From Adineta vaga (taxonomy: Eukaryota > Rotifera): a DNA stretch of 64,000 nt. The position numbers and the translations under genes are program-made. The stretch covers positions 12,090,001 to 12,154,000 of the forward strand of contig CP075494.1 in NCBI GenBank assembly GCA_021613535.1. Reading direction: 5' to 3'. Below the pieces are notes generated by a model. The model made no database searches. It was not told where the DNA came from and worked only from the letters and a program-made list of their open reading frames with translations. Positions 62,376-64,000 of the stretch are shown piece after piece (positions within the stretch are counted from its first letter, which is position 1; every line of letters starts with the position of its first letter).

Positions 62376-64000
62376 TTAACCATATAGATGTCCGATGAAC
62401 AATAATAATATTAAATAAATATTATTATTCATTAGTTTCATTGAAGATGATGATAAACTTGCTAAAATTTTTCCTGATGACGGTGATGGTGATATTGTTG
62501 TTGAAATCCATGCTGGATTTTCATAATTAAATGCTGGATGATTAATCATCGATTTTGACATACCTGATTCATAATTACCACAATGACCATTTAAGATCGG
62601 TTGAGCAGGTATTCCTCGTCTAAACAAATAGAAATTATATCAACTGATCAACTCGAATACAAACCGTAATAAACGACATCGATGAACATCCTGTGTAGAA
62701 AAAAGATTCAATGAGAAATGAAGATATGAATTTATTTAAAAGTTTTACCAATCGAAACTGAGCATCTTCTGAATTATTGACACTTGCTGAACTCCATAAT
62801 CGTTCAGCGACTGCAGATGCTTTTGGCCAAAATCGTGATAATAAATTTGTTCCATCAACAAATTCACCCCAAAGACAAGCTTCTCCGCCAAGAATACGTT
62901 CTTTTGCTTCTTTTGATCCTACAAAAGATTCCTTATCATACTAATTCTCCTTTCAAATCTCCTACCTGAAAATTGTCGCAATGGTTCTACTTCATAATAT
63001 TTAAAAAATTCCAAATTCATCACTGATGCATCTGTATTATATTTTCCATAATTGATATAATTCAAATACCAAGGACTAGATAATATAACATTATAACCTT
63101 CATTGGCTGCTCTATTTAAATATGATGCCCATGAATCAAATTCAATATTATCACTTGAATCTTTCCAAACTTGAATAATTGTATCTGGTGGTAACTGAAT
63201 GAATCATCAATAAGAATTTACAAGAAAAATAAAATGAATGTTATACTTCAACTTTTTCATCCCAAACATCTTGCCAAACAATAGGTTTTACACTAATATT
63301 TCTTGTAATATCAAGAATACGATCAGCATAATATTTATGAAGACTTTTGGTACTTAAAATATTATTATCAACCATCCATTGACGAATATTTGGATTGGAA
63401 AGCCTTGAGAAGAAGATGTTTAAACAATCTTTGAAAAGAAAATAACTTAACTTACCAACACTTATCGTAAACTTCATCCATACCTTATGAAAGTAAAAAC
63501 AAACATTCTTTTCTTATTTATTGAACACGAAATTTCTTTCTTTTTCTTTCTTTTTTGTTTGACATACCAAGATGAATGTAATTCGAAGGAAATCGTTCTT
63601 TGACTTCTCGAAGAAGAGCATCCATTGTTGAATAAACTCGTGGCTCACTTGGATTGAAGATTTCCATTTGACCTTGAATTGAATATATTGCTTGATATGG
63701 TTTACCATGTGTCCAACAGACAGTAATCAATTCAGGCATTGATTTACTCCATGAGAATGTATGACCAGGTGTATCAATCTAATGTATCGAAGAGAAAATA
63801 TTCAAAAGAAAAGTTCACTTATGATTTTACTTCAGGAATGACACGAATACCACGTAATCGAGCATGTTCAATAACGTCAGCAACATCCGCTGGAGTATAG
63901 ACATGATCAGGAGAAAAGGCACCCTAAAATAATGAAAATATTTGAAGAAAGAAGAATAGTCTTACTCTTACCACTCGTGAAAGATTTGGAAATGTTTTAC
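62376..64000 (-). CDS. Beta-N-acetylhexosaminidase (GH20), 5' part missing
   Basis: Glycoside hydrolase family 20 enzyme that removes terminal GlcNAc/GalNAc. Exons in the window: 63972 to beyond 64000, 63831-63923, 63568-63778, 63456-63483, 63247-63403, 62966-63194, 62749-62918, 62665-62690, 62376-62619. Order matches human [118 protein letters not shown], then [13 protein letters not shown]. The catalytic Asp-Glu pair is kept, but human HLGGDEV is HLGMDEV here. After the normal end (GHC) there are about 65 extra residues: Ser/Pro-rich ([21 protein letters not shown]), then a hydrophobic end ([15 protein letters not shown]). This looks like a GPI signal or tail anchor, so the enzyme may sit on the cell surface instead of in lysosomes. 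Confidence 0.92.

Overview
This is a eukaryotic, animal window: AT-rich, dense with genes that have many small exons, GT-AG introns mostly 45-120 nt long (a few up to about 1 kb), and unmistakably metazoan products (filamin, olfactomedin-collagen, Ig/FN3 adhesion receptor, ATOH8-type bHLH, myotubularin, TMEM9). Codon style (CAA, GGT/GGA, TAA stops), very compact introns, and splice-acceptor-like sites just upstream of several ATGs suggest an invertebrate with trans-splicing. A bdelloid rotifer is my best guess, but this is an inference from style and not proven. I see no transposon, rRNA, tRNA or CRISPR.

Layout. 1-5961: gene-free upstream region of filamin, probably with a non-coding first exon near 4.4-4.5 kb. 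6054-20487 (+): complete filamin gene, two CH domains and about 22 filamin repeats, assembled over some 40 exons with a consistent reading frame. It has a Gln/Ser-rich cassette exon inside a repeat and two candidate microexons at hinge 1. 21468-26369 (+): GNAT acetyltransferase of the arylalkylamine type, TMEM163-like cation transporter, and replication factor MCM10. 26793-27388 (-): Ly6/three-finger protein. 29489-30158 (-): ATOH8/Net-type bHLH factor. 31202-31678 (+): small four-exon protein. 31816-33144 (-): protein built of VPVPVDRP repeats. 34015-36041 (-): gliomedin/colmedin-type membrane collagen with an olfactomedin domain. 37085-38569 (-): unknown charged protein. 39172-42771 (-): echinoid-like Ig/FN3 receptor. 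42772-46355: gene-free. 46356-49802 (+): myotubularin of the MTMR6/7/8 group with a C-terminal zinc finger. 50419-52295 (-): proline-rich, IIIER-repeat protein. 52905-53492 (-): Thr-rich secreted protein. 54326-55139 (+): TMEM9. 55419-55691 (-) and 55803-58338 (-): a small membrane protein directly downstream of GPCPD1. 59023-59778 (-): GPATCH11. 60016-62037 (-): type II membrane protein with Cys-rich modules and a chitin-binding domain. 62376 to the right edge (-): beta-hexosaminidase, 5' part missing, with an unusual hydrophobic C-terminal tail.

Most genes are housekeeping or cell-surface/cytoskeletal and are not one pathway. The unusual material is the filamin cassette and microexons, two low-complexity VPVP/IIIER proteins that look like structural cytoskeleton components, a GPCPD1-small ORF pair that could be a dicistronic unit, and the membrane-tailed hexosaminidase. 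Exon coordinates were built by hand from splice signals and frame arithmetic. For every gene assembled here the exon lengths sum to a multiple of three.
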